From Balneolales bacterium (lineage in GTDB: Bacteria > Bacteroidota > Rhodothermia > Balneolales > Balneolaceae): 16,234 bases of DNA. Position numbers and translations under genes: made by a program. Positions within the stretch are counted from its first letter, which is position 1, and each line of letters opens with the position of its first letter. The stretch covers positions 1 to 16,234 of the forward strand of contig JAKSCW010000258.1 of assembly GCA_022360375.1 (NCBI GenBank). The letters run 5' to 3'. The notes beneath the pieces were generated by a model that was not told the origin of the DNA, searched no databases, and was given only the letters and a program-made list of their open reading frames with translations. This document shows positions 1-6,476 of the stretch, piece after piece.

Positions 1-723
1 GACGACGGCGGCAACCTGCGCGCGTTGGGTCCCGTCCTCCTCGAGGACGTGCGCGTGACTAGTGGCGAGGCCCAGTTGAACGGAGGCGGCATCTCGAGCT
101 GGGTGGACCTGGAGCTGGTCCGGACGTTCGTCGGCGGCAACTCGGAGACCAGCGGAGGCGGAGCACAGGGGGGCGGCGGCCTCTGGGCGACGGGACGCGT
201 GCGTGCCGTCGACTCCACGATCGACGGCAACTTCTCGGAGGACGGCGGCGGCGCCTACGTCCAGTCCGGGGACGTAGTGCTCGTCCGAACCAGATTCTCC
301 AGGAACGTTGCTGCCGACGACGGCGGGGGCCTCCTCATCAGCCAGGGATCGTTGATCGCCGACGAGAGCGTCTTCGCGGACAACGAGGGATGGACCTTCG
401 GCGGTGGCCTGACGCTCTGGACGGGCGCGGGGAATCACAGCCGGATCTCCGACTCGTCGTTCTCGGGGAACGAGGTCCCCAACGGGGCCGGGGCCGCAAT
501 CGCCGTGTACGGCGCCGGCTCCCTCCTCGTCGAACGGACGTCGTTTCGCGACCACACGGGCGACGGCTGCAATCTGATCGACAGCAACAGCACCCTCGTG
601 CTTCGCGAGATCGAAGTGCTGGACAACGCGCCCGGCCAGCAACCGAGCCACAACACGTGCGGTGGCCCGTTCGACCTCGTCAGGAACCGTGGCCAGAAGT
701 ACATAATAATTATGCTTTTTTGA
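1..723 (+). CDS. Right-handed beta-helix (Pmp-like) repeat protein, partial at both ends
   Basis: The frame is open from base 1, so the true N-terminus lies outside the window. Counting from base 1, glycine-rich turns (GGG or GAG) recur near residues 28, 58, 82, 108, 134 and 162. They are 24-30 residues apart, each followed by hydrophobic strands and a DS-x-F-xx-N-like turn (for example DSSFSGN). This is the periodicity of parallel beta-helix coils found in secreted or surface proteins. No catalytic motif or anchor is visible. Codons end mostly in G or C, unlike every other gene in the window. The last ~8 codons before the formal TGA at 721-723 read into AT-rich DNA that belongs to a LacI gene on the other strand, so the real C-terminus is missing. 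I infer that the source is a different, high-GC organism. Substrate and function are unknown. Confidence 0.7.
   Translation, partial: DDGGNLRALGPVLLEDVRVTSGEAQLNGGGISSWVDLELVRTFVGGNSETSGGGAQGGGGLWATGRVRAVDSTIDGNFSEDGGGAYVQSGDVVLVRTRFSRNVAADDGGGLLISQGSLIADESVFADNEGWTFGGGLTLWTGAGNHSRISDSSFSGNEVPNGAGAAIAVYGAGSLLVERTSFRDHTGDGCNLIDSNSTLVLREIEVLDNAPGQQPSHNTCGGPFDLVRNRGQKYIIIMLF
690..703. other. Abrupt composition junction (probable assembly chimera)
   Basis: DNA to the left is strongly GC-rich; from about 700 rightwards it is AT-rich and stays so to the window end. The beta-helix gene on the plus strand and the LacI-family gene on the minus strand are both interrupted here. No inverted repeats, target duplication, tRNA gene or integrase is visible at the boundary. 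The exact breakpoint cannot be fixed because a few bases fit either side. Confidence 0.75.
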
Positions 724-1011
724 TTCGAATTCAGTGCCCAAAAAGATGCGGGTGTAAAAGGGTTCGCTAAGCGTAAAATGCGATTCACGTAATATAAAAC
801 CAATATTATTGGTTTTATTGGACGCCAGGTTACGGGCTGAAGCTGTTGGTACATACCCAAGATCGTTGATAGATTGTAAAATACTTTGCCGTTTTTTTTC
901 GCTAACATATCCCTTGTTATTAATCACCATAGAAACTGTAGAGATTGAGGAATTCGAATGTTCGGCTACATCCTTGATCGTAACTTTTTTGGGTGCTTTT
1001 ACTGTATTCAA
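697..1011 (-). CDS. LacI-family transcriptional regulator, truncated (N-terminal 105 residues)
   Basis: Reading the minus strand from a TTG at 1011-1009 gives a LacI-type N-terminus. The helix-turn-helix begins VTIKDVAEHSNSSIS (residues 10-24) and continues TVSMVIN. Then come the YVSEKKR turn (35-41), the hinge-region signature GYVPTASARNLAS (52-64) and the start of the effector domain, NIGFIL (69-74). The frame is uninterrupted to about L105, where the GC-rich junction cuts it; family members are about 340 residues, so most of the sugar-binding domain is missing. An in-frame TAG lies upstream and there is no ATG before the HTH, so TTG is the best start. The gene is divergent from the oxidoreductase/ABC operon and probably controls it and itself. 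The effector is probably a sugar, but its identity is unknown. Confidence 0.85.
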
Positions 1012-1021
1012 ACTAAGATTC

Positions 1022-1052
1022 TTTGATTTATCGAAGCGCTTCTATAAATTTC
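1022..1052 (+). promoter_or_regulatory. Bacteroidota-type promoter of the oxidoreductase/ABC operon
   Basis: TTTG at 1022-1025, exactly 19 nt, then TAAATTTC at 1045-1052. This matches the Bacteroidota sigma consensus TTTG-N19-TAnnTTTG at 11 of 12 defined-or-free positions, the only mismatch being the final C. Transcription would begin around 1058-1060, shortly before the start codon at 1087. A palindromic operator lies in the spacer. Confidence 0.6.
1033..1042. promoter_or_regulatory. Putative LacI-family operator
   Basis: A perfect 10-bp palindrome, GAAGCGCTTC, with the central CG and AAnCGnTT core typical of LacI-family operators. It lies entirely between the -33 and -7 elements of the plus-strand promoter and 22 nt upstream of the TTG start of the divergent LacI-family gene. 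Binding there would be expected to block the operon promoter and possibly the regulator's own transcription. Confidence 0.6.
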
Positions 1053-1086
1053 TGGAAATTTTTTAAAAAGTCAACATAAATCTTTA

Positions 1087-2187
1087 ATGAATTTACCTTT
1101 CATGAAATCTTTAACGATTGGGCTTGTTGGATTTGGTGGTTTTGGAAAATTCCTGCTTAAGGCGTTAGAAGAAACCCCAAACATAACGGTCGCCGGAATT
1201 GCTGATCCTGAGTTAGACGATCATTCTTCATATGAGGGTATTGATACCTACACTAAGTGGGAAACAATGATCTTGAATAAACATATCGAAGCACTTTGCA
1301 TTGCAACTCCGCCATCTACACATTCTTCGATTGCAATTTCTGCAATGAAGAAAGGTCTTCATGTACTTATTGAAAAACCCCTGGCAATAACTCCCGGTGA
1401 TGCGGAGCAAATTATTCGGACTTCAGAAGAAACGGATAGAGTGGCATTGATTAATTTTATGCAGCGTTGCAATCCGGTCTTATCAGGAATCAGAGGAATG
1501 TATTCTCAAGGTTTATTAGGGGAGCTCGAGCATTTTTCAATCCATAATTATGCACAGGATGAATTTTTACCTGCCAATCATTGGTTTTGGGATTCTGAAA
1601 TTTCGGGCGGCATTCTTATTGAACATGCAGTTCATTTCATTGATATCGCACATTGGTTTCTTAAAGAACCCATCATCAAGAGTGTGAGGGGTTGGCAGCA
1701 ATTCAGAGATAATGGACAAAGAGACAGAATGGGTTTGACAGCGGAGTATCAAAGTGGATGTATTGTAAACCATTATCATTCATTTTCTGGTCCTGATTTT
1801 TTTGAGCAGACCAAACTCATGATGCGATTCTCGCTCGCAGAGTTTGATCTTAAAGGGTGGATTCCCGAATCTGGAGAATTTAATTTACTTGCCTCTTCCT
1901 CATTGATTGGTGAACTGAAATCTAATTCCCTGTTTTCTATAGAAGAGACTAAAGAAGTAAATCAAACCCCAATCCGGGATATTACTTTTAACTACACGAA
2001 AAAGGTAAAGGGGAGGATTTCGGCGAAAACTCCTAAAGAAGTACTCTATACGAACGCACTAATAAGTATTTTTAGTGATTTTTATTATACAATTCGAAAT
2101 TCTGAACATCAGCCCATTGTACATCTGAAAGATGGTTTAAAGGCCGTAGAAGTAGCATACGCGGCAACAGAAACAGCTGCAATGTAA
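1087..2187 (+). CDS. Gfo/Idh/MocA-family NAD(P)-dependent oxidoreductase
   Basis: A 366-residue protein of the usual family length. The N-terminal Rossmann fold carries a GxGxxG dinucleotide motif (G15, G17, G20). The family EKP motif is at 96-98, where the lysine is normally catalytic. A C-terminal-domain motif with H183 and D186 matches the substrate-binding/catalytic His-Asp region. These enzymes oxidise or reduce hydroxyls of sugars, inositols or their derivatives in the cytoplasm; the substrate cannot be told from sequence. ATG codons at 1087 and 1102 are both possible; the second (MKSLTIGLVG) starts closer to the Rossmann strand. It is first in an operon with an ABC sugar-type ATPase 23 nt downstream. 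An oxidoreductase of this family beside a MalK-like ATPase recalls the trehalose ThuB/ThuK pairing, but that is only an analogy. Confidence 0.88.
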   Translation: MNLPFMKSLTIGLVGFGGFGKFLLKALEETPNITVAGIADPELDDHSSYEGIDTYTKWETMILNKHIEALCIATPPSTHSSIAISAMKKGLHVLIEKPLAITPGDAEQIIRTSEETDRVALINFMQRCNPVLSGIRGMYSQGLLGELEHFSIHNYAQDEFLPANHWFWDSEISGGILIEHAVHFIDIAHWFLKEPIIKSVRGWQQFRDNGQRDRMGLTAEYQSGCIVNHYHSFSGPDFFEQTKLMMRFSLAEFDLKGWIPESGEFNLLASSSLIGELKSNSLFSIEETKEVNQTPIRDITFNYTKKVKGRISAKTPKEVLYTNALISIFSDFYYTIRNSEHQPIVHLKDGLKAVEVAYAATETAAM

Positions 2188-2210
2188 ATATAAATAGTCA
2201 AACTGAAACC

Positions 2211-3308
2211 ATGGCGTATATTGAAATTCAAAAGGTTCGAAAAACATTTGGCAAAACAAAAGTTATAAAAGGGGTGTCGCTGGAAGTACAGAAAGGTGAA
2301 TTTCTTGTATTGGTAGGGCCTTCAGGATGTGGAAAATCTACACTGCTACGAATGATCGCAGGCCTCGAGTCGATTGATGAAGGTATTATAGTTATTGACG
2401 GGGATGTAATTAATACAATTCCACCAAAGAACAGAGATATTGCTATGGTTTTTCAAAACTATGCGCTTTATCCTCACATGTCTGTATATAATAACCTGGC
2501 CTTTGGGTTGAAGGTTAAAGGCGGGAAAAAGAAAGAGTATCATCAAAAAATAATTGATACGGCCCAGATTCTCGGTTTATCAGAATTACTGGAAAGAAAG
2601 CCAAAGCAACTATCAGGAGGACAGAAGCAACGCATTGCGTTGGGAAGGGCTATAGTCAGGAACCCTAAAGCATTTCTTTTCGATGAGCCGCTAAGCAATC
2701 TTGATGCTAAGTTACGGGTAAAAATGCGTGCCGACTTACTCAGGCTTCATCGTCAGCAAAAATCTACCAGTATTTATGTAACTCATGATCAGGTAGAAGC
2801 TATGACGATGGCTGATCGGGTAGCTATAATTCATGAGGGTACCATTCAACAAATTGATACTCCCTTAAATGTTTATAACACCCCAGCCAATCAATTTGTG
2901 GCAGAATTTATTGGAAGTCCGCCTATGAATACCATTTCAGGGGAGCTTCAAAAAAAGGAGGGTGGTTTTTCTTTTTTAGTGGATAATAAAGTGTTGTTCG
3001 AAAATTTGAGATTTCCGAATGATTTGCCAGAAGGTAAAATCATTCTGGGGATTCGTCCGGAAAACATTTCTCTACAACCCGAAAGTCCATTTCTATTTGA
3101 ATCCAAAACGTCATTTCAGATAGATTTAATTGAGCATATGGGGGATTTTTCATACGCTCATATAGATATCGATGGAGTAAAAAACTGGATTGTTAAAAAT
3201 ACAGGTATGCAACAATTAACTGATGGGATGACCACTAAAATGTACATCGATGCAGGCAGGCTTCACTTTTTTGATACAGACACCGGTAAAACGTCAGGTG
3301 AAATGTAA
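2211..3308 (+). CDS. ABC transporter ATP-binding protein, MalK/UgpC/MsmX type
   Basis: A 365-residue ATPase with all standard elements: Walker A GPSGCGKST (36-44), Q-loop Q82, signature LSGGQ (134-138), Walker B AFLFDE (154-159), D-loop LSNLD (161-165) and H-loop THD (191-193). A C-terminal extension from about 235 onward, with GIRPENI, is the TOBE/regulatory domain typical of carbohydrate-importer ATPases (CUT1 class). It would energise uptake of sugars or glycerol-phosphate-like substrates at the inner membrane. It is translated 23 nt after the oxidoreductase, so co-transcribed. No permease or binding-protein gene is in this window. The missing partners may lie beyond the truncated LacI gene, or this may be a shared MsmX-like ATPase serving distant importers. 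The specificity is unknown. Confidence 0.93.
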   Translation: MAYIEIQKVRKTFGKTKVIKGVSLEVQKGEFLVLVGPSGCGKSTLLRMIAGLESIDEGIIVIDGDVINTIPPKNRDIAMVFQNYALYPHMSVYNNLAFGLKVKGGKKKEYHQKIIDTAQILGLSELLERKPKQLSGGQKQRIALGRAIVRNPKAFLFDEPLSNLDAKLRVKMRADLLRLHRQQKSTSIYVTHDQVEAMTMADRVAIIHEGTIQQIDTPLNVYNTPANQFVAEFIGSPPMNTISGELQKKEGGFSFLVDNKVLFENLRFPNDLPEGKIILGIRPENISLQPESPFLFESKTSFQIDLIEHMGDFSYAHIDIDGVKNWIVKNTGMQQLTDGMTTKMYIDAGRLHFFDTDTGKTSGEM

Positions 3309-3369
3309 CATATGTACTTTTTAGCGCTTTTAAAGTGCCACAAGTGAATGAGAAAGCATCTTTAAGTAT

Positions 3370-3732
3370 CTAGCGAAAAGCATCTGCAACATGATTAATT
3401 GTAACGGGGTGATTCTTTTTTCGAATGATCCCGATCACATCAAATCTTAGAGGGGATTCCAGCATATTATTTTGTTGAACCCAATATTCAGCAGCTTTGA
3501 AAACATGGGCTACTTTTGCTTCAGTTACATGCTCGATAGGATTGCCAAAAATGTTGCTGGATCTCATTTTTACTTCAACAAACACAATGGTCTCCTCATC
3601 TTTTGCTATAATATCGATCTCAGAATGGCCGGCGTAGTAATTTCGATCCAGAATTTCCCATCCCTTTTTCTTCAGAAAAGAGCAGGCTAAGTCTTCTGCT
3701 TCATTCCCAATTTGCCGGGTTGTTTTACTCAT
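3370..3732 (-). CDS. yraN: YraN family (UPF0102) endonuclease-like protein
   Basis: A 120-residue protein, the typical family length. It has the N-terminal GNEAEDLACSFLKKKGW region (9-25) and the nuclease-like core SEID (37-40) and FVEVKMR (51-57), giving E38, D40, E53 and K55 in the order E-x-D...ExK seen in the Holliday-junction-resolvase/restriction-endonuclease fold. The family is widespread in bacteria, with a biochemical role that is still poorly defined. Its ATG overlaps the end of the upstream GbsR-like gene by 8 nt (ATGAGTAA), implying translational coupling. It ends convergent with the ABC ATPase gene, leaving 61 nt with no convincing terminator. Confidence 0.9.
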   Translation of the reverse strand: MSKTTRQIGNEAEDLACSFLKKKGWEILDRNYYAGHSEIDIIAKDEETIVFVEVKMRSSNIFGNPIEHVTEAKVAHVFKAAEYWVQQNNMLESPLRFDVIGIIRKKNHPVTINHVADAFR

Positions 3733-4291
3733 TCTTAGTCAAGTTTCCTTTAATGGATTCTTTAACTTCAACCAATTTTACCAGTTGCTTCAGAAAGCCG
3801 AGATTTTTCTTATTTATATATGGAAGAAGTGCATTCGTAAAGCGTTCAAACATCTCCAGGAAATCATAATAGTTTTCAATTCGCTGTTTAAATTCCTGGC
3901 TTTCCTCGTCTTCCATACCTCCCTGTTCAAGAGTTTTAATGCATTCCAGGAGTTCTGCACGAATGGGAGCAATTTCCCGCTGCTGCCGTTCACGAATAAT
4001 TGTGGATACGATTTTCCAAATGTCTGTTTCTGCGGTATAGTAGTCTTTACGGTCTCTCTCAAAATTGATTTTCTTAACAAGTTCCCATTCCAATAAACGA
4101 TGGAGATTCATATTGGCATTTCCACGACTGATATCAAGTTTATCCATAATGGAATCTGTATCCATCGGCTCTGAAACAGCATAAAGAAGTGCATGAATCT
4201 GGGACATGGTTTTGTTAATACCCCATGCGGAAGCCATATCTCCCCAAAGTTGAACAAATTGATCTACAGCCTGGTTATATGATTCATTCAT
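3725..4291 (-). CDS. GbsR/MarR-family transcriptional regulator
   Basis: A 188-residue DNA-binding protein with a winged helix-turn-helix. The region ALLYAVSEPMDTDSIMDKL (34-52) leads into the recognition segment SRGNANMNLHRLLEWELV (55-72), characteristic of the GbsR-type branch of MarR regulators, and the wing contains RDRKDYYTAE (79-88). The C-terminal half is predicted helical and charged and probably dimerises. GbsR itself is a choline-sensing repressor of glycine betaine synthesis genes, but members of this branch in Bacteroidota are mostly uncharacterised and no betaine gene is nearby. It lies 44 nt downstream of the GH5 lipoprotein gene on the same strand and overlaps yraN by 8 nt. Its target and ligand are unknown. 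Confidence 0.85.
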   Translation of the reverse strand: MNESYNQAVDQFVQLWGDMASAWGINKTMSQIHALLYAVSEPMDTDSIMDKLDISRGNANMNLHRLLEWELVKKINFERDRKDYYTAETDIWKIVSTIIRERQQREIAPIRAELLECIKTLEQGGMEDEESQEFKQRIENYYDFLEMFERFTNALLPYINKKNLGFLKQLVKLVEVKESIKGNLTKNE

Positions 4292-4335
4292 TTCAGGGTA
4301 TACTTATGTTATATCAGTTCTCTGGAAATACGATC

Positions 4336-6084
4336 TTACTCGAAGGTAAGCAGGCTTAAATTAAACCCGCCAGAAATAGCTTCAACTCTTATCTCAACGG
4401 TTCCTTCCTCAAAGTCTTTGGTACCAATAGTCAATGGAGCCCAGGTTTGGAAACTGCCCGTATCGGTAACCCGAACATCAGTATCAATAGGCTGTCCATC
4501 AACTTTAATCCGGATGATTCCTCCACCTTGCGAAGCAACTCTGGCTACTACATCATAGGTTCCTGCTTGTGTAACTTGTGCAGTATACTCTAGCCATTCG
4601 CCGGTATCAATCCATCCCACATTATATTCAACCAATGGGTCCGAACTTACTTCTATATCTACTCCGTCGTTTCTCATTGACCAGCCGTTATTCCCATTAT
4701 TCTGGGTTTCGTCGCTGCTAACACGTTTGTATTCTATATCATTGTATGAAACGCCATTGTTCCCAATATCATAATATACGGCAGGTATTTCACCGGGAAT
4801 AGTAAGTTCAGTATATGGAATATTGCGAGTTCCAAAATCGGGAGAAAACAGAGATGCAATAACATCCGGCCTGAGCTCATTATTAGCTATTGCCAAATCC
4901 TGAGCCATTTGAAATAATCCATCAGATGCTTCCTGTGTAGTTGGGCGAGGGCCATTTCCTTTCCAGTATTCAACAACTTTTTGGTAGTTCTCGTTGGTGG
5001 GAGAGGAAAGGGGAGATGTAATGGTTTCAAGTTTTTTGTGCGTCCACCAATTCCATCCAATATCGTTACTTTCCACTAATTGCGCGGTTTCATAAAACCA
5101 GGGGTTTGAATTTTCTCCGGTTTCTCCAAGCCAGAGCGGGGTGTTTGTTTGATTCCTGAGTTCCAGGAGATAATTGATAGTTCCCTGGTCAGTTTCGTTC
5201 CAGTACTTATGAAATGAGAATACCACGTTATCATATACAGCAGGAATGAGATCCAATAAGTCGAAGGTGGTCGAAAAATAATTTCCGTTAATGAACAAAA
5301 TATGATTTTCATTAACGCTGCGAATTTCAGGAATCAAATCAGTATGGAATCGCAATACATCTTCTGCTCCATAGCCATCAGGAGTGACGGGTTCGTTTAA
5401 CAGGTCAAATCCAATAATAATGGTTTCATCAGCATACCGGCGAGCAATTTCTGTCCAGATTTTGATAGTAATGGGCATATACGTTTCATACTCTGTCCAA
5501 AGGCGTGCCACCCCATCGCTATCGGCAATTTCCTTGTCGCTTTGTGCCCCCGGTGCGGCGTGCATGTCCAGAATCACATCCAATCTATGGCGCTTGCACC
5601 AAACAAAAAGATCATCCATCCGTTCGAACCCGCTTTCTTTGAATTCGTCGGTATCAATATCGTAAAAAATGTCGTAGTGAAAAGGAACCCGAATATGATC
5701 GGCTCCCCATTCTTTCATGGCTATGATATCATCTTCAGTGACATAGTTGTCACGGAACACTCCAAACCAGCGTTCTGCTTCCGAAGCTCCGAGTAAATCG
5801 GTAACCGCATTTCTTAGTTTAGTAGGGCCAAAATCTCCAGGCATGTTGAACATGTACCCTTCAGGCATTAGCCACCCACCCAGTCCGTAACCCCGAATAA
5901 CAACAACTTCTCCCTGCCGGTTAAGAATGTTTTGACCATCTGTTTTGAAAAAAGTCTCATCGTTATACCCATTCAGATCCTGGTCATTATTATTACCTCC
6001 GTCGTCACCTCCCGAACTGGAAGAATCACAAGAAATGAGAAATAAAATTATAAGAAGACTGAGTAGCTTGGACAATGATTTCAT
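4336..6084 (-). CDS. GH5-type glycoside hydrolase lipoprotein with C-terminal CBM6-like domain
   Basis: A 582-residue exported enzyme. The N-terminal signal peptide ends in a lipobox LISC (C19), followed by a Ser/Gly/Asp/Asn-rich linker (20-38) that suggests surface anchoring. The catalytic TIM barrel (about 45-375) shows IRGYGLGGWL (63-72), IRVPFHYD (131-138), DMHAAPG (173-179), the acid/base motif FDLLNEP (E231) and the nucleophile motif WLGETGE (E321). The C-terminal part (about 429-582) resembles a CBM6 carbohydrate-binding module, with YNVGWIDTGEWLEYT (487-501) and AGTYDVVARVAS (507-518). It probably cleaves beta-glucan or a related beta-glycan outside the cell; the GLGGWL segment recalls the 1,3-glucanase-like branch of GH5, but the subfamily is uncertain. 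The usual IEAED start of CBM6 reads IPAVYYD here, so a calcium ligand may be absent. The GbsR-like gene follows by 44 nt. Confidence 0.88.
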   Translation of the reverse strand: MKSLSKLLSLLIILFLISCDSSSSGGDDGGNNNDQDLNGYNDETFFKTDGQNILNRQGEVVVIRGYGLGGWLMPEGYMFNMPGDFGPTKLRNAVTDLLGASEAERWFGVFRDNYVTEDDIIAMKEWGADHIRVPFHYDIFYDIDTDEFKESGFERMDDLFVWCKRHRLDVILDMHAAPGAQSDKEIADSDGVARLWTEYETYMPITIKIWTEIARRYADETIIIGFDLLNEPVTPDGYGAEDVLRFHTDLIPEIRSVNENHILFINGNYFSTTFDLLDLIPAVYDNVVFSFHKYWNETDQGTINYLLELRNQTNTPLWLGETGENSNPWFYETAQLVESNDIGWNWWTHKKLETITSPLSSPTNENYQKVVEYWKGNGPRPTTQEASDGLFQMAQDLAIANNELRPDVIASLFSPDFGTRNIPYTELTIPGEIPAVYYDIGNNGVSYNDIEYKRVSSDETQNNGNNGWSMRNDGVDIEVSSDPLVEYNVGWIDTGEWLEYTAQVTQAGTYDVVARVASQGGGIIRIKVDGQPIDTDVRVTDTGSFQTWAPLTIGTKDFEEGTVEIRVEAISGGFNLSLLTFE

Positions 6085-6167
6085 TTGATTAAATAGTCGG
6101 TTGAGGGGCTGTTTTTAAAATAAAAAAACGCCGGCATAAGTACATTTATTTCGGTTGAGAAGAATTC

Positions 6168-6446
6168 TCAGGCAGATTCAGAAGAGCTTGTATCTGCTTT
6201 TTTGGAATCACTTTTTTGAGGTTCAGGTGGCGTATTCCCTTTCTCATTCTCCGGGATTTTTTTGCCTCCATTCTTGTAATCCGTTACGTACCAACCTTCT
6301 CCTTTATATACAACTCCCCCACCTCCGGAAACCACGCGCTTCACCTTTTGGCCAGTTTCAGGACAAATAGCCAGGGGGGCTTCACTCATTTTTTGGATGA
6401 TTTCAAAAGTGGTTCCGTCTTCTCTTCTGTATTCGTACGTAGGCAT
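6168..6446 (-). CDS. FmdB-family zinc-ribbon-like small protein with degenerate zinc site
   Basis: A 92-residue protein. The opening MPTYEYRREDGTTFE and the later KRVVSGGGG match FmdB/CxxC_CxxC regulatory-type zinc-ribbon proteins, which usually begin MPTYEYxCxxCG. Here the expected cysteines at 8, 11 and 31 are R8, G11 and T31. Only C28 (in CPETG) survives, so zinc binding as in the family is unlikely. The C-terminal tail (about 66-92) is charged, Pro/Ser/Lys-rich and probably disordered. It lies 30 nt downstream of the aminotransferase gene and is probably the last cistron of that run. The function of even canonical members is not well established. Confidence 0.8.
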   Translation of the reverse strand: MPTYEYRREDGTTFEIIQKMSEAPLAICPETGQKVKRVVSGGGGVVYKGEGWYVTDYKNGGKKIPENEKGNTPPEPQKSDSKKADTSSSESA

Positions 6447-6476
6447 AAATATATTTTAACGGGTTTTCCGGGTGTT

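Noticed and set aside
1..690. Tandem DNA repeat or CRISPR-like periodicity in the GC-rich segment
   Set aside because: The periodicity is at protein level (24-30 residue coils) and the DNA units are too diverged to be repeats in the CRISPR or satellite sense.
435..908. Minus-strand open frame of 157 codons spanning the composition junction
   Set aside because: It uses a frame shifted from the LacI frame and crosses into GC-rich DNA; the LacI frame explains the AT-rich part and the beta-helix gene the rest.
809..1066. Plus-strand open frame of 85 codons with hydrophobic stretches
   Set aside because: It is antisense to the LacI HTH region and has no family resemblance or start context.
3324..3338. 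Near-palindrome GCGCTTTTAAAGTGC between the convergent ABC ATPase and yraN genes
   Set aside because: The stem would be about 5 bp with a G-T pair and has no T-tract on either strand, so I do not call it a terminator; its AGCGCT core is not the full LacI-type palindrome either.
6156..6170. Perfect 6-bp hairpin TGAGAA-TTC-TTCTCA (minus strand) at the stop of the FmdB-like gene
   Set aside because: No T-tract follows it directly; the T-run lies about 30 nt further on, so an intrinsic terminator is not supported.
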